A stretch of DNA of 64,000 bases from Armatimonadota bacterium (lineage in GTDB: Bacteria; Armatimonadota; UBA5829): the NCBI GenBank assembly GCA_023474015.1, contig JAMCYN010000001.1, positions 1 to 64,000 on the forward strand. Direction: 5' to 3'. Positions 44,643-52,543 of this stretch are shown in pieces (the stretch's first letter is position 1; each line of letters begins with the position of its first letter). A model generated the notes under the pieces. The model was not told the DNA's origin. It saw only the letters and a program-made list of their open reading frames with translations, and made no database searches. The translations under genes were made by a program, and so were the position numbers.

Positions 44643-45555
44643 CGAGACCATAGCGCTGCTCGACCCACGGCCGGGCTGCGTTTTTCTTGACGCAACCCTA
44701 GGCGGAGGCGGGCACGCGGCGGAGATATTGAAGCGGATCGGTCCCGAGGGACGCCTGCTCGGCGTAGACAGAGACCCGGAAGCTCTGAAATATGCTCGCA
44801 AGAGGCTTGAAGAGTTTGGGGACAGGGCGGTCCTGATTCATGGCGACTTCCGGAACCTGGCGGGGATTCTGACCGATGCGGGCATCAGCGCCCTCGACGG
44901 CGCGCTGTTCGATCTTGGGGTTTCATCTCATCAGTTAGACACAGAGCGGGGCTTTGCTTTTGCCCGTGATGAAGAGTTGGATATGAGGATGAACCCGCTG
45001 GAGGATACGCCCAGCGCGGCGGACATTGTCAATTCTTATAGCGAACACGACCTGGCCGATGTGATCTGGAGATACGGCGAAGAACGTTATTCCAGGCGGA
45101 TCGCCCGCGCTATTGTCGAGAGGCGAGCAAAAACGCCGGTCACACGCACCGGGGAACTTGCGGACATCGTTACGCAGGCTATTCCGGGGAAGTATCGCTG
45201 GCAACAGGGGATTTATCCGGCCACTCGGGCGTTCCAGGCGATCAGGATAGAGGTCAATCGTGAGCTTGAAGCGGTAGAGCAGGGAATACCAGCCGCGATT
45301 GACGCTCTGAAGGTCGGCGCGAGGATCTGTGTGATATCGTTCCACAGCCTCGAGGACAGAATCGTGAAGCGGACATTTCGGCGATATGCCGGGCACTGCG
45401 AGTGCCCTCCGGAACTGCCGGAATGCCGATGCGGAGCGCGAGCCATCGTGAAGATTATAACATCAAGGCCGGTGGTTGCAAGCGCCGAAGAAATTGAGGA
45501 CAATCCGCGCTCAAGAAGTGCAAAGCTCAGATGCGCGGAGAAAACGCAGGGATAG
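44611..45555 (+). CDS. rsmH: 16S rRNA m4C1402 methyltransferase
   Basis: 314 aa from the ATG at 44611 (GGAGAACGGG upstream). It begins MPEYHKPVLVNETIALLDPRPG and has the SAM loop LDATLGGGGHAAEIL, GVDRDPEALKYA, and DLGVSSHQLDTERGF. The C-terminal region has GARICVISFHSLEDRIVKR. It methylates N4 of C1402 in 16S rRNA. It overlaps mraZ, as in most bacteria. Confidence 0.95.
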   Translation: MPEYHKPVLVNETIALLDPRPGCVFLDATLGGGGHAAEILKRIGPEGRLLGVDRDPEALKYARKRLEEFGDRAVLIHGDFRNLAGILTDAGISALDGALFDLGVSSHQLDTERGFAFARDEELDMRMNPLEDTPSAADIVNSYSEHDLADVIWRYGEERYSRRIARAIVERRAKTPVTRTGELADIVTQAIPGKYRWQQGIYPATRAFQAIRIEVNRELEAVEQGIPAAIDALKVGARICVISFHSLEDRIVKRTFRRYAGHCECPPELPECRCGARAIVKIITSRPVVASAEEIEDNPRSRSAKLRCAEKTQG

Positions 45556-45576
45556 AAGCCGGACTGTTGGGATCAA

Positions 45577-45611
45577 TTCTAACATCTAACTTCTAATCTC
45601 TAACTTCTAGA
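45577..45611. repeat. Octad-unit tandem repeat (CTAACTTC type), single arm
   Basis: Units TTCTAACA TCTAACTT CTAATCTC TAACTTCTAG between rsmH and ftsL. Unlike the others, no complementary arm is seen. Confidence 0.6.
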
Positions 45612-45628
45612 CGAGGGGGGTACCAGGG

Positions 45629-46027
45629 ATGGCTGCTGTTGCTCAACGTTGCTCCACCACAACTGAAAGACCGTCCGCTAGCCATCGCGTACGCAAGGTC
45701 AGGCGGACACGGGTCAGGCGCTCGCCTCGAATCGGCTTCTGGCTGACCTCCAGGGCGGTGATCTGCGTGATCGCGGGGCTATCGCTGTTCGGCTGGATGA
45801 GCGTCTACGCCAAACTTACCGTCACCGGCTACAGCCGCAGCAGGCTGCTTCAAATGTGCAGGCAGGAGCAGCTCAAGCACGAGCGGCTGGAAGTCAAGTG
45901 GAACTCCCTAAGTAGTCCCCACAATGTTGTCGCGGCGGCGGAGAAATCCGGCATGGTCTACGCTACCGACTACGACTACATCCGGTCGCCGCAGACCATT
46001 GCCAGCGTTTCGCGAAGCGACGAATGA
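45629..46027 (+). CDS. ftsL: FtsL-like cell division protein
   Basis: 132 aa: a basic cytoplasmic N-terminus (about 45 residues), one membrane helix (AVICVIAGLSLFGWMSVYA), then a periplasmic part with heptad pattern (LLQMCRQEQLKHERLEVKW). The position between rsmH and ftsI, the size and the topology are those of FtsL, a divisome scaffold that works with FtsB/FtsQ. Sequence identity is always low in this family, so the call rests on context. Confidence 0.75.
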   Translation: MAAVAQRCSTTTERPSASHRVRKVRRTRVRRSPRIGFWLTSRAVICVIAGLSLFGWMSVYAKLTVTGYSRSRLLQMCRQEQLKHERLEVKWNSLSSPHNVVAAAEKSGMVYATDYDYIRSPQTIASVSRSDE

Positions 46028-46043
46028 TAGGGAACAGAATCTA

Positions 46044-46130
46044 ATGCAGATTGATGATTGCAGATTGCAGAATGAAGGGACCTCACAATGCCAGGTCAAT
46101 CTGCATTCTGCATTCTGCAATCTGCAATTC
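46044..46130. repeat. Heptad-unit hairpin repeat (GCAGATT/GCAGAAT type)
   Basis: The left arm is built of ATGCAGATTGATGATTGCAG and ATTGCAGAATG, the centre is AAGGGACCTCACAATGCCAGGTC, and the right arm AATCTGCATTCTGCATTCTG then CAATCTGCAATTC. It lies between ftsL and ftsI, inside the operon, so it does not stop transcription completely. Confidence 0.88.
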
Positions 46131-46170
46131 TCTTCCCCACGAAATTCAAGAGACAGGCTGCGGTTGAAAG

Positions 46171-47940
46171 ATGGCATCAAGGCATAGAGGATTTGTAAGG
46201 AAGCGGACGACTTGGCTCTTCTTCGTGTTTGCGCTGATCTATATGAGCGTGAGCGCGAGGCTGGTCTACGTTCAAGTGTTCCGAGCAGAGTACTTCAAGC
46301 AGAAAGCCGCCGAGATACGCTTCCGCGAATACCCGATTGTGGCTCCGAGGGGGACAATTTGTGACCGCACGGGCCGCACGCTGGCTGTGAATATCGAGAC
46401 TGCGTCGGTGTTCGCCAGACCCAGGGAGATTCCGAATACGCCCGAAACCGCTGTGCGCGTGGCGGCGCTTCTGGGCGAGGAAGCTCAGACGGTCGAGAGC
46501 AAGTTGAACGGCCGTCGCGGCTTCGTATGGCTGGGCAGGCAGGTGGACGCGAGTGTGGGCGACAAGCTCGGCAAGATGCGCAAGGAACTGCCGGGCATCG
46601 GCTCGCAAAGGGATACCAAGCGAGTCTATCCGGTCGGCCCGCTGGCCGCGCAGATAGTCGGATTTACGAACATTGATAATGTTGGAGCCGAGGGCATCGA
46701 GAGTGCCTTCAATAGAGAATTGGTTGGCCGGGATGGGTTATTCAGAGCCGAGCTGGACGGCGCGCGGAGGGTTATCCCCGAGACGCGCCGTCTGGTGAGG
46801 CAACCGGAAAACGGCAAGGATGTCTACCTGACCATCGACGTCACCATCCAGCACATAGCGGAGCAGGCCCTGGCAAAGATGGCCAAGACGTACAACCCAA
46901 GCAGCGCGTCCGCGATTGTGATGGACCCCAAGACCGGTGAGATTCTTGCGCTCGCGAACTACCCGACCTATGACCCCAACAAGGCGCGATCCGTCGAGGC
47001 CAAGATGTGGCGGAACAAGGCGGTCGCCGACCTGTATGAGCCGGGGAGTACGCTGAAGTGTGTCACGATTGCCGCCGGTCTGAACGAGGGCTTGAATCCG
47101 CACGTTCCGGTGGCCTACTGCAATGGCCGGGAGAAGATGAAGGGCGGCAGCATTCCGTGCGTGTTGCACAAGCCGTACTTGTCGGGGCATGGCGCGGCGG
47201 ATATGTATAGGATTATCCAGTATTCTTGTAATATCGGCGCCGCGCATGTCGCGCTGCGGCTGGGGCCGGACAAGCTGCGTGAGTACGAAAAGGCCTTCGG
47301 TCTGCTCGATAAGGCGGACGCGGGGTTCGGCTGCGAGGCGGTCTGTCCGAAGATTCCCGAGGATGAGTGGAGGCCGATCAGGGTAGCCAACGTCGGGTTC
47401 GGGCAGGGTTTGGCCGTGACTCCGCTCCAGATGGCGTGCGTGTATTCGACGATAGCAAACGGCGGAGTGAGAATGCGCCCGAGCATCGTCCGTGAGATCA
47501 GACGGAGCGATGGGACCATCTGCTCCCCGTTCAAGCCGAAAGTGGCCGGACGGGCTGTCTCCAAGAGCACCGCCGATGAGCTTACGAAAATGATGACCAA
47601 GTGTGTCCAAGAAGGCACGGGTAAACCTGCTCAAATCGAGGGGCGAAGCGTGGCGGGCAAGACCGGCAGCGCCCAGGTCGTGAGAACGAAAGGCCGCGGG
47701 TATGAGTCTGGCGCGTATGTGGCTTCGTTCATGGGCTTTGTCCCGGCGAACCGACCGAGACTGACGATTGTGGTCGTGGTAAATCGTCCGAAGAACTCGC
47801 ACTGGGGCGCCACGGTTGCCGCGCCGGTGTTCAAAGAGATTGGAGAGAAGGCGCTGTGGTATCTGAGGGCGCCTTCCGATGCGCCAACCAGGCAGGAGAT
47901 AAGACAGAAAAAGGATGTGGATAGGAAGAGGCTGGCTTGA
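46171..47940 (+). CDS. ftsI: Septal peptidoglycan transpeptidase (PBP3/PBP2B type)
   Basis: 589 aa. A short N-terminus and one membrane anchor (TTWLFFVFALIYMSVSARLV) precede the PBP dimerisation domain (GTICDRTGRTLAVN, residues about 55-200). The transpeptidase domain has the catalytic STLK (in YEPGSTLKCV), SCN (QYSCNIG) and KTG (AGKTGSAQ). PASTA domains are absent. It cross-links septal peptidoglycan at midcell. It is followed by a 510-bp gap, so the cluster seems split into two transcripts. Confidence 0.95.
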   Translation: MASRHRGFVRKRTTWLFFVFALIYMSVSARLVYVQVFRAEYFKQKAAEIRFREYPIVAPRGTICDRTGRTLAVNIETASVFARPREIPNTPETAVRVAALLGEEAQTVESKLNGRRGFVWLGRQVDASVGDKLGKMRKELPGIGSQRDTKRVYPVGPLAAQIVGFTNIDNVGAEGIESAFNRELVGRDGLFRAELDGARRVIPETRRLVRQPENGKDVYLTIDVTIQHIAEQALAKMAKTYNPSSASAIVMDPKTGEILALANYPTYDPNKARSVEAKMWRNKAVADLYEPGSTLKCVTIAAGLNEGLNPHVPVAYCNGREKMKGGSIPCVLHKPYLSGHGAADMYRIIQYSCNIGAAHVALRLGPDKLREYEKAFGLLDKADAGFGCEAVCPKIPEDEWRPIRVANVGFGQGLAVTPLQMACVYSTIANGGVRMRPSIVREIRRSDGTICSPFKPKVAGRAVSKSTADELTKMMTKCVQEGTGKPAQIEGRSVAGKTGSAQVVRTKGRGYESGAYVASFMGFVPANRPRLTIVVVVNRPKNSHWGATVAAPVFKEIGEKALWYLRAPSDAPTRQEIRQKKDVDRKRLA

Positions 47941-47942
47941 CG

Positions 47943-48012
47943 GGAGTTTGAGAGTTTGAGAGTTAGAGAGTCCGGAACCCTCAAACCCTCCAACACTCAA
48001 ACCCTCAAACAG
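47943..48012. repeat. Octad-unit hairpin repeat (GAGAGTTT type)
   Basis: The left arm GGGAGTTTGAGAGTTTGAGA then GTTAGAGAGT, centre CCGG, and the right arm of ACCCTCAAACCCTCCAACAC and TCAAACCCTC, roughly complementary. It follows ftsI directly. Confidence 0.75.
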
Positions 48013-48329
48013 CCGTGAGGCAGGTTTGGGACAGCGGGCAATACGGGGAGCAAGAGGGATCTTGGGCGAGCCCTATTTCTCTCTTCCGCCGTCCCAACTT
48101 CTTAGTGTTCGCCCCGGAACCCAGGTGTTTCGGGAATTTATTCCCGAAACGAGCTTCGATCAGCGGTTCTAGGGCGCATTCTTAGCTCTTCGCCTTATTG
48201 GGCGAATGATCTTTGGCGAAGGGCGGAGTAGCCGGTAGCCGAAACGCCGGTTGCTGGACGTGGGGTTGTGTTTTGACAGGCAAGGTCACTGGGCGAGTCT
48301 TGTTTGTGCGACACAACCCCGCTTTTTTT
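48013..48329 (+). other. Structured intergenic segment ending in a terminator (possible small RNA)
   Basis: No protein gene is supported. TTGGGACAGCGG (about 48027) can pair with CCGCCGTCCCAA (about 48086), with one mismatch, around an AAGAGGG/CTCTCTT inner stem. A GTTTCGGGAA hairpin lies at 48127-48150. The 3' end is a strong intrinsic terminator: 48260-48271 pairs with 48311-48322 (GGGGTTGTGT / ACACAACCCC) and seven T follow. It may be a separate small RNA or simply the ftsI terminator region. I do not recognise 6S, SRP, RNase P or tmRNA motifs. Confidence 0.5.
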
Positions 48330-48330
48330 A

Positions 48331-48414
48331 GTGCAGAATGAAGAGTGCAGAATGCAGAATAGCTTGGCGTGCGGGCGCCTTCATTCTGCATTCTACATTC
48401 TGCATTCTTCATTT
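48331..48414. repeat. Heptad-unit hairpin repeat (GCAGAAT type)
   Basis: Left arm GTGCAGAATGAAGAGTGCAG then AATGCAGAAT, right arm CATTCTGCATTCTACATTCT then GCATTCTTC. The centre is GCTTGGCGTGCGGGCGCC, unlike the AAGGGAC centres. It lies just upstream of the murE promoter. Confidence 0.85.
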
Positions 48415-48441
48415 TGGGTATCCCTAGACTCGTCGGGGCGT

Positions 48442-48447
48442 TATAAT
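48442..48447 (+). promoter_or_regulatory. TATAAT -10 box placed for a leaderless murE transcript
   Basis: A perfect TATAAT at 48442-48447 lies seven bases before the murE ATG at 48455. Transcription would begin at, or within a base of, the start codon. No good -35 box and no ribosome site are visible, which agrees with leaderless translation. Confidence 0.6.
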
Positions 48448-48454
48448 TAGAAGT

Positions 48455-49954
48455 ATGCTGTTTTCTGATCTCGTAAAATGTATAGCGGACGCTCGGGTGG
48501 TCGGTGATGGTGATGCCGATGTGACCGGGGTTGCCTACGACAGCCGGCAGGTGGAGCCGGGGTTCGTGTTTGTGGCAATGAAGGGCGGGTCGTTCGACGG
48601 CCACGAGTTCATCGGCAGAGCGCTGGATGCGGGCGCGTCGGCGATTGTGGCCGAGCGAGAGGTGGATGAGGCCGTGAAGCGCGACGTGCCGTATGTGGTC
48701 GTGCCCAACGGCCGGGTTGCAATGGGCGAGATCGCCGCGCCGCTGTGCGGGTTTCCGTCAAGAAAAATGAAGCTCGTGGGGGTCACGGGGACCAGCGGCA
48801 AGACGACGGTCACTCACCTCATTCAGGGCATATTCAACGCGGCGGGCAAGAAGGCCGGGCTGATCGGGACCGTCGGGGCGAAGATCGGCGGGGAGATTCT
48901 TGATACGAAGCACACCACGCCCGAGTCCGCCGATTTGCAGAAGCTGCTATCGTATATGGCTGAGCAGGGCGTTGAGGTGGTGGCGATGGAGGTGAGCTCG
49001 CACGGCCTGTATCAGGGGCGGTCGCTGGGCTGCGAGTTCGACTGCGGGGTTTTTACCAACATCGCGCGGGACCATTTGGATTTCCACAAGACCATCGACG
49101 CGTATCTCGACGCGAAGATCATACTGTTCCGTGACCATCCGAAGGCCTCGACCAAGCGGTTTCACGCCGTGATAAACGCGGACGATCCGTCGGCGGGCAA
49201 GGTGCGCGAAGCGGCGCAAGGGCGTATAATAACATTTGGCATGAACTCCGGCGCGGATGTCACAGCCTCGGATGTTGAGGTGACCGACAAGTCAGTTTGG
49301 TTCACGATGAGTCACCAGGGGCGGAGTGTGCCGGTACGGCTCGGGATCGGCGGCGCTTTCAATGTGTATAACGCCCTCTCGGCCGCCGGGGCCGCGATTG
49401 CCCTTGGGATGGACCTTGACGAGATAGCGCGCGGTCTCGCGACGGCCAAGGGCGCGCCGGGGAGGTTCGAGTCGGTCGAGTGCGGGCAGGATTTTGGGGT
49501 AATTGTAGACTACGCCCACACGCCCGACGAGATCGAAAACGTCATGCGTACCGCGAAGAATCTCACCCAGCGTAAGCTCATCGCCGTGTTCGGCTGCGGC
49601 GGTGATCGAGACAAGGGCAAGCGGCCACTGATGGGCGGGCTGGGCGCGGAAATCGCGGACGAGGTGATTATTACCTCTGACAACCCGCGCACAGAGGATC
49701 CGAACGCGATAATCCGCGACATCCTCGCGGGCATTCTCGAGCATCGAATCGACAAAGTGACCGTGCAGGCGGACCGCAAAGATGCCATCCGCGAAGCTAT
49801 TCATAGGGCGCGGACGGGCGACATCGTCGTAATCGCCGGTAAGGGCCACGAGGACTATCAAATTTTCGCCGACCGAACGATTCATTTCGATGATAGGGAA
49901 GTGGCGAGGGAAATCTTAATCGCGAAAGCGCGAAAGGGCGAAAACGCGAAATAG
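48455..49954 (+). CDS. murE: UDP-MurNAc-tripeptide synthetase, meso-DAP adding
   Basis: 499 aa. Mur ligase P-loop GTSGKTTVTHLIQ near residue 115, the carbamylated-lysine region YLDAKIILF, and the DAP-specificity motif SDNPRTEDP near residue 410, which points to meso-diaminopimelate rather than lysine. It adds DAP to UDP-MurNAc-L-Ala-D-Glu. The last ten residues (AKARKGENAK) are encoded by GCGAAAGC-type octads of the repeat that begins there, so the C-terminus appears to have been replaced by repeat DNA. The first gene after the 510-bp break in the dcw cluster. Confidence 0.95.
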   Translation: MLFSDLVKCIADARVVGDGDADVTGVAYDSRQVEPGFVFVAMKGGSFDGHEFIGRALDAGASAIVAEREVDEAVKRDVPYVVVPNGRVAMGEIAAPLCGFPSRKMKLVGVTGTSGKTTVTHLIQGIFNAAGKKAGLIGTVGAKIGGEILDTKHTTPESADLQKLLSYMAEQGVEVVAMEVSSHGLYQGRSLGCEFDCGVFTNIARDHLDFHKTIDAYLDAKIILFRDHPKASTKRFHAVINADDPSAGKVREAAQGRIITFGMNSGADVTASDVEVTDKSVWFTMSHQGRSVPVRLGIGGAFNVYNALSAAGAAIALGMDLDEIARGLATAKGAPGRFESVECGQDFGVIVDYAHTPDEIENVMRTAKNLTQRKLIAVFGCGGDRDKGKRPLMGGLGAEIADEVIITSDNPRTEDPNAIIRDILAGILEHRIDKVTVQADRKDAIREAIHRARTGDIVVIAGKGHEDYQIFADRTIHFDDREVAREILIAKARKGENAK

Positions 49955-50085
49955 GGAACAGGGAACAGGGAATAGGGAACAGAAGGGACCTACCCTTCTC
50001 CGTTCGTCCGGGGTTTGAGCCCCGGACACAAGTTCCCCGGGCTTAAGCCCGTCCCTTCTCTTTCGTTCTTTCGTGATTAAATAAG
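49916..50085. repeat. Composite repeat: GCGAAAGC octads, GGGAACA heptads and GC-rich palindromes
   Basis: The order is ATCGCGAAAGCGCGAAAGGG-type units (the end of murE), then AGGGAACAGGGAACAGGGAA units, AGAAGGGACCTACCCTTCT, the palindromes GTCCGGGGTTTGAGCCCCGGAC and CGGGCTTAAGCCCG, and a closing TCTCTTTCGTTCTTTCGTGA arm complementary to the first octads. It looks like one element inserted inside another. It fills the murE-murF gap. Confidence 0.82.
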
Positions 50086-50118
50086 ATAGATCGCTACTGT
50101 TAGAACGGACGCTGAAAA

Positions 50119-51489
50119 ATGCAGACGATCAAAGCTGAAGAGGTTTTGCAGGCGTGTCACGGCGAGCTGCTGGCCGGTGAGCTTGATACGAAGATCACCG
50201 GGGTCAGCACCGATACGCGCACGCTGGAGGCAGGTGACTTGTTTGTCGCCCTGACCGGCGAGAGTTCCGACGGCCACAAGTTCCTCGCGGATGCGCTGTC
50301 GAAGGGCGCGAGCGGAGTTGTGGTCTCGAAGAAGGTCGAGGCCAGGCGGCTGGCGATTCGGGTGGAAGATACCCTGATCGCGCTCGGCGACCTGGCGGCG
50401 TATTATCGAGGGAAGTTTCAGCCGGTGGTGATCGGTGTCACGGGCAGCGTCGGCAAGACGACCACGCGGGAGATGATCGCTGCCGTCGTGGCGGCGCGCG
50501 GGCCGGTGCTTAAGAGCGCCGGGAACTTCAACAACGAGATCGGCGTCCCCCTCACCCTTTTTCAGCTTAATCCCAGGCACAAGACCGCCGTGATTGAGAT
50601 GGCTATGCGCGGGCCGGGCCAGATAGAGTATTTGGCGAAGATCGCGCGGCCATCGGTCGGGGTCATTACCAATATCCATATGTCCCATATAGAGCTCCTC
50701 GGCAGCCTCGATGCCATCGCCGATACCAAGGGCGAACTGCTCGATTATCTGCCCGATGATGGCGCTGCGATCTTAAATGCCGATGACGCCTATTTTGATT
50801 ATTTTAAGAGGCGCTCGAACGCGCGGGTGATCTCGTTCGGCGAAAGCCCGCAGGCGGACATACGCGCGGTCTCGGCGGGGTTGGACTCGAAGGGCTGCTG
50901 CACGTTCAAGGTGGAGACCCCGCGCGGGGCGTTCGACGTGCGGATTCCCGTCCCCGGAGAGCACAACATCAAGGACGCACTGGCGGCGATAGCCGTGGGT
51001 GAGGTGCTGGAGATAGCGCACGATCACACGCAGGAGGTGCTTGCGAACTTCAAGCCCCCGGAAAAACGCTCGAACGTGGTCCCGACCCGGCAGGGGTTCG
51101 TGGTGATAGATGACACCTATAACGCCAGCCCGCCGTCGGTGCAGAGCGCGCTGAAGACGCTAAAGATGATCGAGGGCGGCCGCAAGATCGCCGTGCTGGG
51201 AGATATGCTGGAACTCGGCGAGCATGCGCTGGACGCCCATCTGGAGATAGGCCGCGCGGTGAAGGAAGCCGGGGTCGATATGCTTGTCGTCGTCGGCCAG
51301 CTCGCGAAGCTGATCGCCCGAGGAGCCATCGACGCCGGAATGCCGGTAAGCCTCGTGCAAGAGTTCGACGATAGCTGGCGCGCTGCCAAAGAATTGCCCG
51401 AAAAGCTGTTGGAGCGGGATGTGGTGCTGGTAAAAGGCTCGCGTGCGATGAAGATGGAGCGAGTCGTGGAGGCGTTGATTGCAGCCTGA
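50119..51489 (+). CDS. murF: UDP-MurNAc-tripeptide:D-alanyl-D-alanine ligase
   Basis: 456 aa. The N-terminal UDP-binding domain holds ITGVSTDTRTLEAGDLFVAL, the P-loop is GVTGSVGKTTTREM (about residue 113), GNFNNEIGVPLTL follows, and the C-terminal domain has VIDDTYNASPPSVQSAL. It joins D-Ala-D-Ala to the UDP-MurNAc-tripeptide in the cytoplasm. The 3' end overlaps mraY by 11 bp. Confidence 0.95.
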   Translation: MQTIKAEEVLQACHGELLAGELDTKITGVSTDTRTLEAGDLFVALTGESSDGHKFLADALSKGASGVVVSKKVEARRLAIRVEDTLIALGDLAAYYRGKFQPVVIGVTGSVGKTTTREMIAAVVAARGPVLKSAGNFNNEIGVPLTLFQLNPRHKTAVIEMAMRGPGQIEYLAKIARPSVGVITNIHMSHIELLGSLDAIADTKGELLDYLPDDGAAILNADDAYFDYFKRRSNARVISFGESPQADIRAVSAGLDSKGCCTFKVETPRGAFDVRIPVPGEHNIKDALAAIAVGEVLEIAHDHTQEVLANFKPPEKRSNVVPTRQGFVVIDDTYNASPPSVQSALKTLKMIEGGRKIAVLGDMLELGEHALDAHLEIGRAVKEAGVDMLVVVGQLAKLIARGAIDAGMPVSLVQEFDDSWRAAKELPEKLLERDVVLVKGSRAMKMERVVEALIAA

Positions 51490-52543
51490 CGTCGCGTTGT
51501 GGGTTTTACCGTTCGTTGTGGCGTTCGTGGTTTCAATAGTCGCGGGCCCTGGTGTCATCGGGATGCTGAAGCATTGGGGAGCCGGGCAGACGATCCAGGA
51601 GGACGGCCCGGAACTGCACAAGCCGAAGGCCGGCACTCCCACGATGGGTGGGATTGTCATATTGATCGGTATCTTGGTCGGAACGACAGCGGCGCTGTTT
51701 GCCATGAGTAAGACGACCCTTCATGATCTAGTGGATTTCGAAGTGTCTAACCACGTGATTGCGCTGCTTATATTGGTGCTGGGTTATGCCGCGGTTGGAT
51801 TGATTGATGACTACCTGACTCTTAAGCCGCTTAGCGGCATACGGGGCATCGCCAGCAAACCCAAGGCCGCGATTCAATTCTTGCTCGCCGTAGGATTTGT
51901 GCTGTGGCTTCGGTCGATTGGATGGGAGCCTGTGCTGTGCCTCGGTGGCAGACAGTTGTTGTTGGGGGAGGCGTACTGGGCGCTCGCCGCGCTGTTCATC
52001 GTGGGGATGGCGAACTTCGTCAACATTACGGATGGGCTGGACGGTCTGGTTTCGGGATTGGTACCTGTTGCGGCTGTCGCGTTCTTGTTGTGCATTTTTC
52101 TGCCTATTACCAGCGATGTGTACACCGGCAATCCGGGGCTGTTCTTTGTGTTTGGGCCGCTGCTTGTGGCAGCGGCGGGGGCGTGTGTAGCGTTCTTGTG
52201 GTTCAACGCAAACCCCGCCAAGGTCTTCATGGGGGACACCGGGTCGCTTGCACTTGGAGCATTACTTCCCGCTGTGGCAATTCTAACTCACAAAGAGATA
52301 TTGATGATCGTAATAGGGCTGGTCTTCGTCCTGGACGGTTTCTCTACGATCATCCAGTGGGCGGTCTTTAAGTATACGCGAATCACGACCGGCACCGGCA
52401 GGCGGGTCTTTAAGAAGAGCCCGATTCACCACCATTTCGAGATGTGCGGGTGGCCGGAGCAGACGGTCGTCGTTAGATTTTGGATTTGCGGAGTGATCGC
52501 GGCGGCGCTGGGGTTCGCCGGAGCCGCGATGGGCTGGTGGTAA
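51479..52543 (+). CDS. mraY: Phospho-MurNAc-pentapeptide transferase
   Basis: 354 aa from a TTG that overlaps murF. About ten membrane segments. Family signatures: HKPKAGTPTMGG near residue 45, GLIDDYL (the DD pair) near 105, ANFVNITDGLDGLVSG near 180, and the late HHHFEMCGWPE. It makes lipid I from UDP-MurNAc-pentapeptide and undecaprenyl phosphate. The stop overlaps the murD start (TAATG). Confidence 0.95.
   Translation: MQPDVALWVLPFVVAFVVSIVAGPGVIGMLKHWGAGQTIQEDGPELHKPKAGTPTMGGIVILIGILVGTTAALFAMSKTTLHDLVDFEVSNHVIALLILVLGYAAVGLIDDYLTLKPLSGIRGIASKPKAAIQFLLAVGFVLWLRSIGWEPVLCLGGRQLLLGEAYWALAALFIVGMANFVNITDGLDGLVSGLVPVAAVAFLLCIFLPITSDVYTGNPGLFFVFGPLLVAAAGACVAFLWFNANPAKVFMGDTGSLALGALLPAVAILTHKEILMIVIGLVFVLDGFSTIIQWAVFKYTRITTGTGRRVFKKSPIHHHFEMCGWPEQTVVVRFWICGVIAAALGFAGAAMGWW

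Noticed and set aside
46738..48000. 420-codon open frame opposite ftsI
   Set aside because: It is antisense to a complete FtsI with all catalytic motifs; composition is Arg/His rich and lacks domains.
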